Below, in pieces: positions 1 to 9,528 of a stretch of DNA of 64,000 bases (the stretch's first letter is position 1; every line of letters starts with the position of its first letter). Under the pieces are notes generated by a model that was given only the letters and a program-made list of their open reading frames with translations, searched no databases and was not told the DNA's origin. The DNA comes from Komarekiella atlantica HA4396-MV6 (GTDB taxonomy: Bacteria; Cyanobacteriota; Cyanobacteriia; Cyanobacteriales; Nostocaceae). The position numbers and the translations under genes were made by a program. The DNA lies in the NCBI GenBank assembly GCA_019359395.1, contig JAHHHK010000012.1, forward strand, positions 62,001 through 126,000. Direction: 5' to 3'.

Positions 1-125
1 ATGATTATATTACAAATACAAAACTACGCAATGTCTAACTTTAATGCTGTCATTGTCATGTTAATGACAGTTTAGGAAAAGTCGTACATGGCGTAAAACC
101 AAAAAACATCAAGAGCTAATAAATC

Positions 126-578
126 ATGAATAAACTATTTAACAAATTATCTATAACAATTAAAGGAAGTGCCTGCCTGTTAAGCTTAGTAGGTGTGGGT
201 AGTTTCTTGGTAGCGCCAGCAAATGCAGAACAAGCTGTTGCTCGTGGTGCTGTTACAATAGTTAGACCTTCTGGTGCTTATCAGAGCTTGAGTGGCGAAC
301 TGTTCTTACCTGAAGGTATGTATTTTAACTCAGGAAGTAATCCGACTTTAATAGTTACACCTACCTTTACCAATTTAGACACAAGTAACGAAAGTATAGA
401 GTCTCTTTCTATTTCTGCGGGAACACCTGCAAGTACTGCAACCATTGATACTAACCCATTTGTTTCTGTAACAGGACAAACAGTGGAGGCAGTACAAAAT
501 GTAAACGAACTTGAAGATGCAGCGGCTCTCATTCAGGCGGGTAATGGAGTTCAAGGATTATCAGGAGGTATGGAGTAA
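126..578 (+). CDS. Small secreted protein of unknown function
   Basis: I do not recognise the family. The 150-residue product starts with a charged stretch, a hydrophobic core (about residues 15-30) and an APANAEQ cleavage-like site, so it is probably exported and cut after about residue 34. The mature part is rich in Ser, Thr, Gly and Asn and has no Cys; it looks like a small beta-rich periplasmic or cell-surface protein. It contains SLSGELFLP, faintly like GFSGELLLP in the convergent large protein at 633-3551, which may be chance. The 55-base gap to that gene shows no strong terminator. Being a real gene is likely; its function is unknown. Confidence 0.65.
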   Translation: MNKLFNKLSITIKGSACLLSLVGVGSFLVAPANAEQAVARGAVTIVRPSGAYQSLSGELFLPEGMYFNSGSNPTLIVTPTFTNLDTSNESIESLSISAGTPASTATIDTNPFVSVTGQTVEAVQNVNELEDAAALIQAGNGVQGLSGGME

Positions 579-632
579 GTTACTTTACAATTGCTCGCAT
601 CTACGACACCAGGGGCATCTATGTTAATAAAA

Positions 633-3551
633 TTAAAATCGATAACCACCTTGAAGCTGAAGTTCAAATCCGCTATCACCTGTACCAATTCTGGTTTCTA
701 TAAAAACATTATTGTCAGGAAAATTATACTTTAAAATACCACCGTAGTTGAAACCAGAAACTCTATTATTTAAACCTCTATTACCCACACTATAATTTTT
801 TATGTAAGTCCCAAGAGAAAAGTTTGTAACTATCTTATGTAAACCTTGTATTTCAAAGAAAGTTTCTTTACCTATCTCGAAACTTGTTTTCAAATTTAAA
901 CCACTACTAGTACTAAATTGTCCATTAAAAAGAACTAGTAATTCTCCATTGCTATTATCTTGAACAAATGCTATGCCAGGAGCTAAAGAATAGCCAAATT
1001 TCTTCTCCTGATGTTCAAAGAAGTAGCTAAGGAAAGTAGTAAAAGGATTATTTCTACTAGAGGCGCTATTCCAAGTAATTTTCAAAAATGGTACATGATT
1101 ATCAATAGCTACAGGTTTTTTTGCTGAGTCGAACTGGACATAGGTTTTAATATAGTTAAGCAAAACATTAGTATAAATACCAAAAGTTGGTTCTTCTAGT
1201 CCTAGATTGTTGTTAGAAACGCCTGGAGCTGAGTCTGCATCTATATTGAACCAAGTTCCTAAGTTAGCACTATAGTTAAAATCACCAGAAGAACCTGCTG
1301 TTAATAATTCAATTGTAGGTAACAATAGCTCACCAGAAAAGCCTTTAAAGCTAGTGCCTATTTTGTCAACTCTGGTGAGTTCCATATAATCGAATGCTAA
1401 ATCAAATGTCCTAACGTTAAGCGGTACTACAGTATTATCATTTGAACTAAAATTCTGTACAAATTGTCTACCTTGAGAATCAGTTAAAATAATTTGTGCA
1501 GCAGAAGCTTCATTAATTGGGCTAATAGAAGTATTATCTAAAGGAACTGCAATTCCAGCGAAAGTCAGTGGCCCAAACTTTTCATTAGAAAGGCTAAGAT
1601 CCGAAAAGTAAGTATCACCTGGATCTAAAAGTTCAATATCTCTTTCTAGAAACTGAACTGCTCGTCTATGATTTCCAGTTCTCACTTGTAAAATATTTGA
1701 GTCGTTGGGATTAATTTTACTTGGCAGTGTAAAAGTCCCGGATACTTGTGCTAAACCACTAGCTGAATTAGCATAGGCTAAAGTACGATTAAGTCTTTGA
1801 TTGATTTGTCTTCTTTGAAAAGGTGTTGCAGTCGTGTTTAAAGGGGCAAAACCTTCTCCTTTCTCAAATTCTTGGCGAGCTTGTAGTAAGCTTTGGTCGA
1901 TTTGCTCGATTCTAATTGCTTCAAAAATTCCACCTAGTGCCATGCCTAATGTGGAATTTATGGTTTGTTTATAATCAATACTAACATCGTTAAAATTAGC
2001 TGTGATTGATAATCCTGGAGCAGCAAAAATATTAGAATAAGTAGCACTAATTTTTACAGGATCGTATTGAATAATACTACGATTACGGGGATAGCTGACG
2101 TATAATCTGTACCAATTATAGCTATCTTGTTCTTCAGATAAAGTCTCAGATGTGGGTGTTCTTTTTCCAAAAGATACCCAAAATAAAGAATTAAGATAAT
2201 GTAAGTCTCTCTCAGTTGGAGTCAGGAAAGGATTAACTGCTATATTTAATAAATCGTAGTTATCGAATTTGCTACGCTGGGCAACTTTAATACCTGGTGC
2301 TGAAGTAACTGGAGCCGAAAAACCAAAACCTTCTCCAGTTATAATATCTCCCCAGAAAATACCAGCTGCTTCTAGAACGTTATTAGGGATGATTTCTCCT
2401 TCTTGAAGTCTGATATTGCCTTCGTCTAGGAGGGGTTTCAAGTCAATTGTAGGAAAGCCTTGGATAATTTGGGGGGTATTGCTAGCATCTAATGCTTGAA
2501 ATAAAGCTCCACCACCATCAGGACTATAAGTTGAGCCGCTACCAATAATCGGTGTACGATTTTCTAAAACTGTGACGTTAGCACTTTGCAAATCTACACC
2601 ACTATTAATCACAACTCTACCAGCAGGTACGCCTTCAGGATTAATCACCTGTCCTGCTACTGAGATTAGAGACAACTCATTATTATTAGCTTCCCCATTT
2701 AAAGCTTCAAAATCAGGAGGCAAACTGACGAGAGTTTGCAATCCCCAAAATGCTTGCGATGATGTAACATTTTGAGTGATGTAAGTGTCAGTTTGTCTTC
2801 CTTGATAAAGGATACCTGCTTGCGAACCTTTAGTTTCAAATACTAGCCTATTATTACTGATAACCCAGTAAAATTGGTCATCTTTAGGAAAATTAGCATA
2901 AGTAAATTTATCAATAATCTGACTGTCTTGTGAATCTCTGACACTGATATTTGTATCTATATAGTTCTCATTTTCATTTGGTTTAAACAATTGAGCATTA
3001 AAGGTAAGATTATCTGTTGGATTAACAATCCAAGAATATTTATTAGCACTATATGTCAGGGCGTTAAGAACGATTTCTTTTTGTTTTTCTTGTTGTTGTT
3101 TTTTCGCTTGGCGTAGTTTTTGTATTAGTATTTCTTGCGTTGGTGTATATGGTCTATTTTCATTTAATTTTGATGGTTTAGTTGTATCTGGTTCAGGCTC
3201 ATCCTCACCTTGCTCAGGTGGCTTAGGAGGTTGTATCTTAAAATCTTCGATTGGGATAACCTCAGCAATTATGAGTTTTGGTAACTGTTTTGTTTGCTGT
3301 GAGTTAGGCTTGGCATTTTTTAAAGTCTGTTTTAACAGTGCTTGGCTTCGAGATTTTTTTATATCATACAATTTACTTTTCTTGTTAGAAGCTGGTTGGA
3401 AATTTTTACCTGAATTTACAATTAGGCTAATATTGTTTTGATTGTCTATTTCCAAGGCGATCGCACATGATTCATTTAATATAGTTTTTGTTAAAATAGT
3501 AGGCAAAATTAGCCAAACTAAAATAATTCGGATATTTATTGTAATTTTCAT
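633..3551 (-). CDS. Large exported protein, predicted outer-membrane beta-barrel
   Basis: The 972-residue product has a hydrophobic N-terminal signal (about residues 8-30), then a low-complexity stretch rich in Lys, Gln and Pro (about 90-150) that could span periplasm or peptidoglycan. Around residues 290-310 a SVAGQVINPEGVPAG segment resembles the start of a carboxypeptidase-regulatory-like or usher-like beta domain. The C-terminal third alternates polar and hydrophobic residues with many aromatics and ends GGYRF; a terminal Phe is the usual signature of the last strand of an outer-membrane barrel. I cannot name a family. It could be a translocation pore, an adhesin or a surface-layer protein. 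No periplasmic partner is nearby except the small secreted protein at 126-578. Confidence 0.7.
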   Translation of the reverse strand: MKITINIRIILVWLILPTILTKTILNESCAIALEIDNQNNISLIVNSGKNFQPASNKKSKLYDIKKSRSQALLKQTLKNAKPNSQQTKQLPKLIIAEVIPIEDFKIQPPKPPEQGEDEPEPDTTKPSKLNENRPYTPTQEILIQKLRQAKKQQQEKQKEIVLNALTYSANKYSWIVNPTDNLTFNAQLFKPNENENYIDTNISVRDSQDSQIIDKFTYANFPKDDQFYWVISNNRLVFETKGSQAGILYQGRQTDTYITQNVTSSQAFWGLQTLVSLPPDFEALNGEANNNELSLISVAGQVINPEGVPAGRVVINSGVDLQSANVTVLENRTPIIGSGSTYSPDGGGALFQALDASNTPQIIQGFPTIDLKPLLDEGNIRLQEGEIIPNNVLEAAGIFWGDIITGEGFGFSAPVTSAPGIKVAQRSKFDNYDLLNIAVNPFLTPTERDLHYLNSLFWVSFGKRTPTSETLSEEQDSYNWYRLYVSYPRNRSIIQYDPVKISATYSNIFAAPGLSITANFNDVSIDYKQTINSTLGMALGGIFEAIRIEQIDQSLLQARQEFEKGEGFAPLNTTATPFQRRQINQRLNRTLAYANSASGLAQVSGTFTLPSKINPNDSNILQVRTGNHRRAVQFLERDIELLDPGDTYFSDLSLSNEKFGPLTFAGIAVPLDNTSISPINEASAAQIILTDSQGRQFVQNFSSNDNTVVPLNVRTFDLAFDYMELTRVDKIGTSFKGFSGELLLPTIELLTAGSSGDFNYSANLGTWFNIDADSAPGVSNNNLGLEEPTFGIYTNVLLNYIKTYVQFDSAKKPVAIDNHVPFLKITWNSASSRNNPFTTFLSYFFEHQEKKFGYSLAPGIAFVQDNSNGELLVLFNGQFSTSSGLNLKTSFEIGKETFFEIQGLHKIVTNFSLGTYIKNYSVGNRGLNNRVSGFNYGGILKYNFPDNNVFIETRIGTGDSGFELQLQGGYRF

Positions 3552-4027
3552 CAGTAGTACATGTCAGTAATCAATTGACCCAAAATCTTGCTGTTTTTCC
3601 GAAATTAAATAAGATTTTGATTGACAAAGCTAACAAGATAATTTCTAGTTCAAGTCCCGACATATTCAAAAGAAGTAAATTCAAATTAAACAGCTAAATT
3701 TGTCCACCAGTTTTATTTGAACAAAATTGGTAGCTATTAAATATAAGCTATTACTTTTGATGTTAAAAAATCAGTGTTTGCCGTTTGTTTTGATGCACTA
3801 GGCAGTCATCTCGCTAATCTTGATATAGGTAACTAAAGAAGACAGACTTTTGTAACCTAGCTGTAAAGAGTCAAAGAGACTTAAGCAAATTCACTGCAAC
3901 AAGAGTGTAATTCTTGAGTCTAAATATAGCCTCAGCAATATTACTTAAGTTGGATGACAGGGCTAAAATTTAACCATGTAAATACTTAGTACAGCTATGT
4001 TGAGTGAAACAAGTGGAGTAAAAAAAT
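3552..4027. promoter_or_regulatory. Divergent intergenic region, no gene seen
   Basis: This AT-rich stretch of 476 bases separates the outer-membrane gene (minus strand) from the histidine kinase gene (plus strand), so it should hold promoters for both. A GGAG ribosome-binding site lies just before the kinase ATG. I could not assign convincing -35/-10 pairs and see no repeat or RNA gene. Confidence 0.4.
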
Positions 4028-5593
4028 ATGTTTCAAGCGACTCGTCGCCGTCTTGCTGTTTGGTACACTGCCGTAACTGCCGTATTACTGCTACTGTTTG
4101 CCTGTGGCGTTTATTTATACGTCCGTAGTACACTGATTGAGCGGATTGACGATACCCTGAACCATGTAGTGGAAATAGTAGAGCGATCGCTCGTTATCGA
4201 GTCAATTAATTCCGATGTTGATAAATTCCGCATCAATGTAGAAGCCAGTTTTCGTAATAACGCTGACACAGTAGAAGATGATCACATCGACCTAGAATGG
4301 TTCAGTCCAACTGGTGAATTAATCTGGTCAACGCTGTCCGAACCTCTAAATATTCCCATTCATGCCAACCGTACTGGTGAAACTGTGCGCGTAGTTAAGC
4401 AAGAAACGGAGACAGGGGGAAATGAGCAACTTCTCCTCACTCCTAACTCAGGACGGGCTACCGCTAACAGGACTCAAGGAGAAGTCAAATCGGCAGAACC
4501 TACCAATCTGAAATTCTCCCAACGCGAAGGAGCGTCTCGTAGAGAACGGGAGACGCCAGGGGCGAACAGTGGTGACTCAGTTCTGTTATTGCGACAAGTA
4601 ACACAGCGTGTAGAAGTCGGACGGCAAGTATTAGGATATCTGCGTGTTAGTCATCCCTGGTTTGAAGTCACCAAACCTAGTCGTCAGTTAATATTTGATT
4701 TGGCACTGGGTACTGGATTAATGGTGCTTTCCGTGGCTGCAAGTGGTTGGTTTCTTTCGGGTAAAGCAATGGAACCCGTGGGCGAGTCCTACCAACGTCT
4801 CAAACAATTTACTGCTGATGCTTCTCACGAACTCAGAAGTCCCATTACTTTGATTCAAACTAATGTGCAAGTTGCTCTTGCTGACTTGGAAGCACAGACA
4901 GAAGCCACTACTGCTTTACACTATCGGCAACAATTAAAGGTAGTGGAACGCTTAACACAGCGTTTAGGTAAGTTAGTCAATGACTTACTCTTCTTAGCAC
5001 GGCAGGATAGCGGTATTACCAAAGATGTCTTTTCACCTTGTCCACTGGATGCTTTGCTGATAGAAGTGGTAGAAGAACAACAACTGTTAGCTGCTGAACA
5101 AGAAATCACTCTTTCTCTAAACTTAATTGATCCTCCCGCATCAGAAAGCAGTCTTGAGTTGCTAGAGAATTGGTTCACATTTATAGGTAACTGGGATCAA
5201 CTAGTGCGGCTATTTACAAATTTGATTGGTAATGCCTTGCACTACACCCCTGCTGGTGGAAGAGTAAATGTAGAATTGGCGCGTATTGAGGGAATAAATC
5301 GGTTGTCTGGACTACGTTACACCAGTGCTCAGTTGCAAATCAAAGTCAGTGATACTGGAATTGGAATTCCAGCGGAGGCCCTACCACACTTGTTTGACCG
5401 CTTTTATCGGGTAGATCCGGCGCGTACCCATAAAACTGAGAATACAGCTACACAAAGTGCTACTGGTTCAGGATTGGGATTAGCGATCGCTCAAGCTATT
5501 GTCGAACATCATCAAGGCCAGATTCAAGTTGAAAGCACACTTGCTAAGGGCACAACATTCATCGTCACTTTACCAATAACTCTTGAGTCTTAA
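4028..5593 (+). CDS. Orphan two-component sensor histidine kinase
   Basis: The 521-residue membrane kinase has a transmembrane segment at about 12-32, an extracytoplasmic sensor region to about 215, a second membrane helix at about 222-244, then HisKA with DASHELRSP (His267), an N box with Asn402, the G1 box DTGIGIP (442-448), an F box and the G2 box GSGLGLAI (480-487). All residues needed for ATP binding and autophosphorylation are present. No response regulator lies beside it, so its partner is elsewhere. Residues about 166-181, rich in Arg, Glu and Gly, are encoded by a dispersed repeat (about 4523-4570) inserted in frame in the sensor region. The ATG at 4028 has a GGAG site upstream. The signal sensed is unknown. 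Confidence 0.92.
   Translation: MFQATRRRLAVWYTAVTAVLLLLFACGVYLYVRSTLIERIDDTLNHVVEIVERSLVIESINSDVDKFRINVEASFRNNADTVEDDHIDLEWFSPTGELIWSTLSEPLNIPIHANRTGETVRVVKQETETGGNEQLLLTPNSGRATANRTQGEVKSAEPTNLKFSQREGASRRERETPGANSGDSVLLLRQVTQRVEVGRQVLGYLRVSHPWFEVTKPSRQLIFDLALGTGLMVLSVAASGWFLSGKAMEPVGESYQRLKQFTADASHELRSPITLIQTNVQVALADLEAQTEATTALHYRQQLKVVERLTQRLGKLVNDLLFLARQDSGITKDVFSPCPLDALLIEVVEEQQLLAAEQEITLSLNLIDPPASESSLELLENWFTFIGNWDQLVRLFTNLIGNALHYTPAGGRVNVELARIEGINRLSGLRYTSAQLQIKVSDTGIGIPAEALPHLFDRFYRVDPARTHKTENTATQSATGSGLGLAIAQAIVEHHQGQIQVESTLAKGTTFIVTLPITLES
4523..4570 (+). repeat. Dispersed repeat inserted inside the kinase gene
   Basis: The segment carries GTCTCGTAGAGA (4534-4545) followed by GGGAGACGCC. 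The first word recurs between genes at 46479-46490, and part of its complement at 46504-46514. The GGGAGACGC word recurs near 41017 and, as its complement, near 35078-35086. In the kinase it is translated in frame as an Arg/Glu-rich patch. Confidence 0.6.
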
Positions 5594-5785
5594 ATTTTTA
5601 ATTTAATAATTGTTTCCTGTGATAGATGCAGACGTTTAGTTTTAAATATTAATTTATATTGCAAAGGTTGAGAAATTAAACCATAATTCTAGCTTTTAAG
5701 AGTTTTATATTATTACCGCTAGTTTATTTTTGGTGAAATTTTCTTGACCCATGACGCATTTATAAAAGTATTTCGGAGGGTTTAG

Positions 5786-6268
5786 ATGCCACCAGTTCCC
5801 ATAGAAGAAAAAGATACTGCTTTTTTGGAAAAGGTTAAGGCTAAGAGTGGTTTGGCAGATCTTTATGATGCTAGAGACTTAACCGAATTGGTATTCCGGG
5901 TGATGCGCGACTTGATGACTACCGAAGCTGCTGACCGGGTTGAAGAGGAACTGCACAAACCAGCTGAAATAACCGATGATAAATCGCTGCAAATGGAAAT
6001 TGCAGATTTGTGGCACGATTCCAACCCAATTGTCGGATTCCTGAGTCGAGTGCGTCCACCCTGGCAAGGCCCTGGTATCTTTAAAATTGATAGCGATCGC
6101 TTTTTATTTCGAGTAGCAAATGAAGGTGGAATGCCACCAAATGTAGACCGTGAACAGGTGGTTAAGGCTGTGTTTTCTGCCACTAAAGACGAATTATCGC
6201 CAGAACGAATTCAAGAAATTGCTAGCTGGTTGCCTGATAAAGTTCGTCAACTCTGGGAAGAAGCTTAA
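5786..6268 (+). CDS. DUF2267 family protein
   Basis: The 160-residue soluble protein resembles DUF2267: an N-terminal helical region with LTELVFRVMRDLMTTEAADRVEEEL (quoted in part) and a C-terminal unit ending in SWLPDKVRQLWEE, which matches the family's typical LPxxLRxLW ending. Family function is unsettled; members are often near stress or membrane-stability genes. A strong GGAGG site lies 7-8 bases before the ATG. It stands alone, with about 190 bases before it and 300 after it. No signal peptide or membrane segment is seen. Confidence 0.75.
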   Translation: MPPVPIEEKDTAFLEKVKAKSGLADLYDARDLTELVFRVMRDLMTTEAADRVEEELHKPAEITDDKSLQMEIADLWHDSNPIVGFLSRVRPPWQGPGIFKIDSDRFLFRVANEGGMPPNVDREQVVKAVFSATKDELSPERIQEIASWLPDKVRQLWEEA

Positions 6269-6569
6269 GAAAGTTTAAAGTTAGGAGTTAGGAAATATTT
6301 CTTAACTCTTAACTATAACTATTGATTTATTTACCTGCTGCTTACGGCTTAAAAATATACTTAAAATTCATATTTTTTCATCTCTATAGTAAGAGGTGAA
6401 AACTTTTACTTTTTTGTTAGTTTAAAATAACTATTTATTTTAGATTTATTAAGTAACAACAAAATCTCAATACATCAGGCAAAGCTAAAAGGGCTTTCAT
6501 GCTCAGTTCTAACTGCTGTTAAGTTTAGAAATGTAAATCAAGTTAAAATATTTTTCCCAGGAGTTAAAA

Positions 6570-7406
6570 ATGAATGATTATCTAAAGTTACGCAAATCGG
6601 CTGAGTTACTCGGCGTTATTTGTGGCGGATTGCTAATGAGCTTGCCAGCAATTCCTCAATCAGCAGTAGCACAGCAATCGACCCCCAAGGTCAACCCCTG
6701 CCCAAGAATTTTCTACGAAGAACCACATAACAGTCGGGTTGTAGTACCACAAGGATGCCCTCCGAATGCTTTCACCCAACAACGCGAAGCACAAGGAGTG
6801 ACTTCTAGTCAAGAAGTGCCAAGCCAACAGGTTCCGACTACAACTCAACCAGTAGCGCCCGAACAAGGTGTTTCAAGTCAACAGGTTCCGACTACAACTC
6901 AACCAGTAGCGCCCGAACAAGGTGTTTCAACTCCACAAGTTCCCACTAGAACCCAATCACCAGCATCCGAACAAGGTGTTTCAGTTAGTCCACCTACGTC
7001 CCAATCATCAATACCCGGACAAGGCGTTTCAGTTAGTCCGCAAGTTCCGACTACAACTCAACCACCAGCACCCGAACAACAACAAGCCCCCAGCACTACG
7101 ATCGCACTGGCGAATGGTAGAGTTAATGTCAGGTTAATAAATGACACTGCGGCTAATGTAACTTACGAAGTAATTGGTGATACAGCACCGCGATCGCTAG
7201 AAGGTAAGTCGGATGTGATGCTGCAAGGTCTAAATGCGCCAGTAACAGTAACATTCCAACGCGAAGATGGCGGTTTACTTAGAGCGACTCCTCAGCCTTC
7301 TTCAGAGCCAGGAATGTTAGAACTCAGGCTAAATGAGGCAACTGACGTAGGTAAAGATAGAGGTACGATGCGGATTCAGCAAAATGGTGCAGTATTGCTG
7401 AATTAG
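6570..7406 (+). CDS. Secreted protein with tandem Pro/Thr/Gln repeats
   Basis: The 278-residue protein has a signal peptide (hydrophobic about residues 12-34, with a cleavage-like AVAQQ). Residues about 85-175 form imperfect 18-residue repeats of the type QQVPTTTQPVAPEQGVSS; the two best copies are nearly identical at DNA level, so they arose by recent tandem duplication. The C-terminal 100 residues form a beta-rich domain (VNVRLINDTAANVTYEV) of a type seen in cyanobacterial envelope proteins, but I cannot name a family. The Pro-rich stretch is probably an extended spacer. An AGGAG site precedes the ATG. Repeat number may vary between strains. Confidence 0.65.
   Translation: MNDYLKLRKSAELLGVICGGLLMSLPAIPQSAVAQQSTPKVNPCPRIFYEEPHNSRVVVPQGCPPNAFTQQREAQGVTSSQEVPSQQVPTTTQPVAPEQGVSSQQVPTTTQPVAPEQGVSTPQVPTRTQSPASEQGVSVSPPTSQSSIPGQGVSVSPQVPTTTQPPAPEQQQAPSTTIALANGRVNVRLINDTAANVTYEVIGDTAPRSLEGKSDVMLQGLNAPVTVTFQREDGGLLRATPQPSSEPGMLELRLNEATDVGKDRGTMRIQQNGAVLLN
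6827..6935 (+). repeat. 54-base coding tandem repeat
   Basis: Two almost identical 54-base units encode the VPTTTQPVAPEQG repeat; degenerate copies continue to about 7080. The unit is a multiple of three, so copy changes keep the reading frame. Confidence 0.75.
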
Positions 7407-7416
7407 TTAAACAACA

Positions 7417-7449
7417 AGATTCCCAACTTTTCTAAAAAGTCGGGAATCT
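7417..7449. terminator. Hairpin between convergent genes
   Basis: AGATTCCCAACTTT pairs with AAAGTCGGGAATCT, a 14-base stem with one mismatch around a short loop. A run of T follows about 20 bases later. It lies between convergent genes (ends 7406 and 7475) and could end both transcripts. Confidence 0.6.
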
Positions 7450-7474
7450 CAGCTTCTCAGCTTTTTTAATCATC

Positions 7475-8602
7475 TTAAAGCTTCTGAATTTTAGCTAGCT
7501 TATCTAGCAAAAATACTTCCCGCTTGTTGTCTTCCAAATTCCGGGCCAGTGTAATCGCTCTTTCGTAAAAATTGCGGGCAGTTGGATAATTACCTAGTTG
7601 CTCATACAACTGAGCATAAGACTCAAATGATTTTAATTCTTCCTGGAGACTTTGTAATTCGTTAGCAAGTATTAAGCGCTGTTCTAGCAAGTCAAAGGCA
7701 CGCTCATAGCGTCCTACAGCACTGTGAGCTGTAACTAAACCATCAATTGATCGTAATTGATTAGTGCGATCGCTCTGAGTTTTTGCTATCTGCATTGCTG
7801 CCCCATAAGTGCCAATCGTATCCTGATAATTTCCAGATGCTAAGTAGGCATCACCCAAATTATTCAGAGTATTAGCTTCACCGATAGCATCGCCAGTTTG
7901 ACGGCGGAAGATTAAAGCATTTTCATACAGTTTAATTGCCTTGTTATAATCTCCCAATCTGGCAGTTACTAAACCCAAATTGCTCAAAGATAGCCCTTCT
8001 CCTTCAATATTTTTGACATCATGAGCAATTGAAAGTGCTTCCTCAACTGTTTTGCCAGCAGCAGCAAACTCCCCTTGTTGTAGTAAATATGTAGCGATGT
8101 TATTCAGCATAAAAATCTGAGATTGAAAATCTTTAGTATCACGAGCGATCGCTAATCCTCGCCGTAAAGCATCATCCGCTTCTTTGAAACTACCTAGCTG
8201 GACATAAGCTTTAGCAAGCAAATTATAAGTTAAACCTTGTGCTTTTAGGTCGCCAATTGAGTGATAAATTTCCTGTGCTCGCAAGCAAGAGGCAATTGTT
8301 TTATCAGCATATCCTGAAGCGTATTGTTGTTCACCGATATGTAGTAAGCTGTCTGCTTCATCTCTTGATTGTCGGCCAACCGAACTACTTAAAGGGCGGT
8401 GGAGTTGTTGCGTAATATCAACTGCACCCGCTGCTATAGGAGTAAGTAAAAAAGTAAACAGTAAAAAAGTGCAAAACTTAAATTTGTCAATCTGCCGTAA
8501 GACATGGATGACAGTCAAAATCCACAAACCATGGCGTCTTGAGTGAAGGATTGGCTCTAAATCCAAAATGGTCTGCCCTGAAAATACATGCCGTTGTTTC
8601 AT
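7475..8602 (-). CDS. TPR-repeat protein
   Basis: The 375-residue product is mostly tetratricopeptide repeats from about residue 85 onward, with classic pairs such as ALSIAHDVKNIEGEGLSLSNLG and NTLNNLGDAYLASGNYQDTI. TPR arrays are protein-binding scaffolds. The hydrophobic segment FCTFLLFTFLLTPIAAGA (about 43-60) looks like a signal peptide, but it is preceded by about 40 polar residues, so translation may start further in or the segment may be a membrane anchor. No enzymatic domain is attached. Partners cannot be inferred from the neighbours. Confidence 0.8.
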   Translation of the reverse strand: MKQRHVFSGQTILDLEPILHSRRHGLWILTVIHVLRQIDKFKFCTFLLFTFLLTPIAAGAVDITQQLHRPLSSSVGRQSRDEADSLLHIGEQQYASGYADKTIASCLRAQEIYHSIGDLKAQGLTYNLLAKAYVQLGSFKEADDALRRGLAIARDTKDFQSQIFMLNNIATYLLQQGEFAAAGKTVEEALSIAHDVKNIEGEGLSLSNLGLVTARLGDYNKAIKLYENALIFRRQTGDAIGEANTLNNLGDAYLASGNYQDTIGTYGAAMQIAKTQSDRTNQLRSIDGLVTAHSAVGRYERAFDLLEQRLILANELQSLQEELKSFESYAQLYEQLGNYPTARNFYERAITLARNLEDNKREVFLLDKLAKIQKL

Positions 8603-8700
8603 AAAACTTACCCCTGAAATTTCGGGTTTAAGTAGAAGGTCTAAGAAGAAGTTTTAATGTTTTAAATTGAAGACAAGCAATGTACGCGTTTATACGTAAA

Positions 8701-9330
8701 TTACAATGTAGCTAAATCCTCACCAAAGTAAATGGCACGAATATCTACAGGTAATTTGTCTTCTAGCATACGATAGCCTTCCTGTAGAAAATTGGCTACT
8801 TCGATAGGGGCGATCGCTTCTCCTTCGGCTTGCAAATAAGCAGCGATTCTAGTTTCGCTCCAGTGGAAAGTCTGAGCCATCAACACGATTAATCGCAAAA
8901 CTGGTTTTAATTGGTCTAATGCTTGTTCTACATAACACCATAGTGGTGGAGAAGTCGCCTGGAGAGAATAATGAATTGCTTCTGTGGGTGGTATTTTAAT
9001 CTCGTTAATACAAAAAGCTGTCATATTGATCAACCAATTTTGCATGGTTAAGGCTTCTTGGCCTGATTCAGCGCTGGTTAAATTTAGTCCACCGAGTTCG
9101 TAGTAGATATGACGCCAAGTCAGAGCAAATAAATAATCTGCCTGCACAGGCGATCGCGCCGAATGCCGAATCAAGGTGTAGACTATCGGACTATAGCGGC
9201 AAAAAATGACTGTAAAGTACTTTCCCGCCTCTGGATAGCGCTGAAACAGGGTCAGCAATTCATGGTCACTGTGATGAAACAGCGACTTAACTAGTGGGTG
9301 ATTAGCTTCAGGAAAATGAGGAATTTGCAC
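8701..9330 (-). CDS. Sigma-70-like protein (tentative)
   Basis: The 209-residue protein has no signal peptide. Residues about 25-80 (LLTLFQRYPEAGKYF and ADYLFALTWRHIYYEL) resemble sigma region 2, and about 135-195 (LKPVLRLIVLMAQTF, then a helix-turn-helix-like stretch ending YRMLEDKLP) resemble region 4 of small ECF-type sigma factors. The likeness is weak: the usual acidic DxVQ motif is replaced by ADYLF, and the turn is longer than normal. It may be a diverged sigma-like regulator or a cyanobacterial family of unknown role. No anti-sigma gene is next to it. Confidence 0.5.
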   Translation of the reverse strand: MQIPHFPEANHPLVKSLFHHSDHELLTLFQRYPEAGKYFTVIFCRYSPIVYTLIRHSARSPVQADYLFALTWRHIYYELGGLNLTSAESGQEALTMQNWLINMTAFCINEIKIPPTEAIHYSLQATSPPLWCYVEQALDQLKPVLRLIVLMAQTFHWSETRIAAYLQAEGEAIAPIEVANFLQEGYRMLEDKLPVDIRAIYFGEDLATL

Positions 9331-9528
9331 AAGCCTTTCGGTTGATAGTTGTTAAAATATCTTTGAGACTCATAGCCTCGTAGTTAAACGCATAATATCT
9401 TGGTGTTACTCAGTTTGTAGCTGAGACTCACATCAGTTGAGTATTGATAAACTAAAAACAAAGACTTAATTTTAGTCTGAATCGACAATCATAAAAAGCG
9501 AATCCCTTATACAATCTTTGATTTGTTC

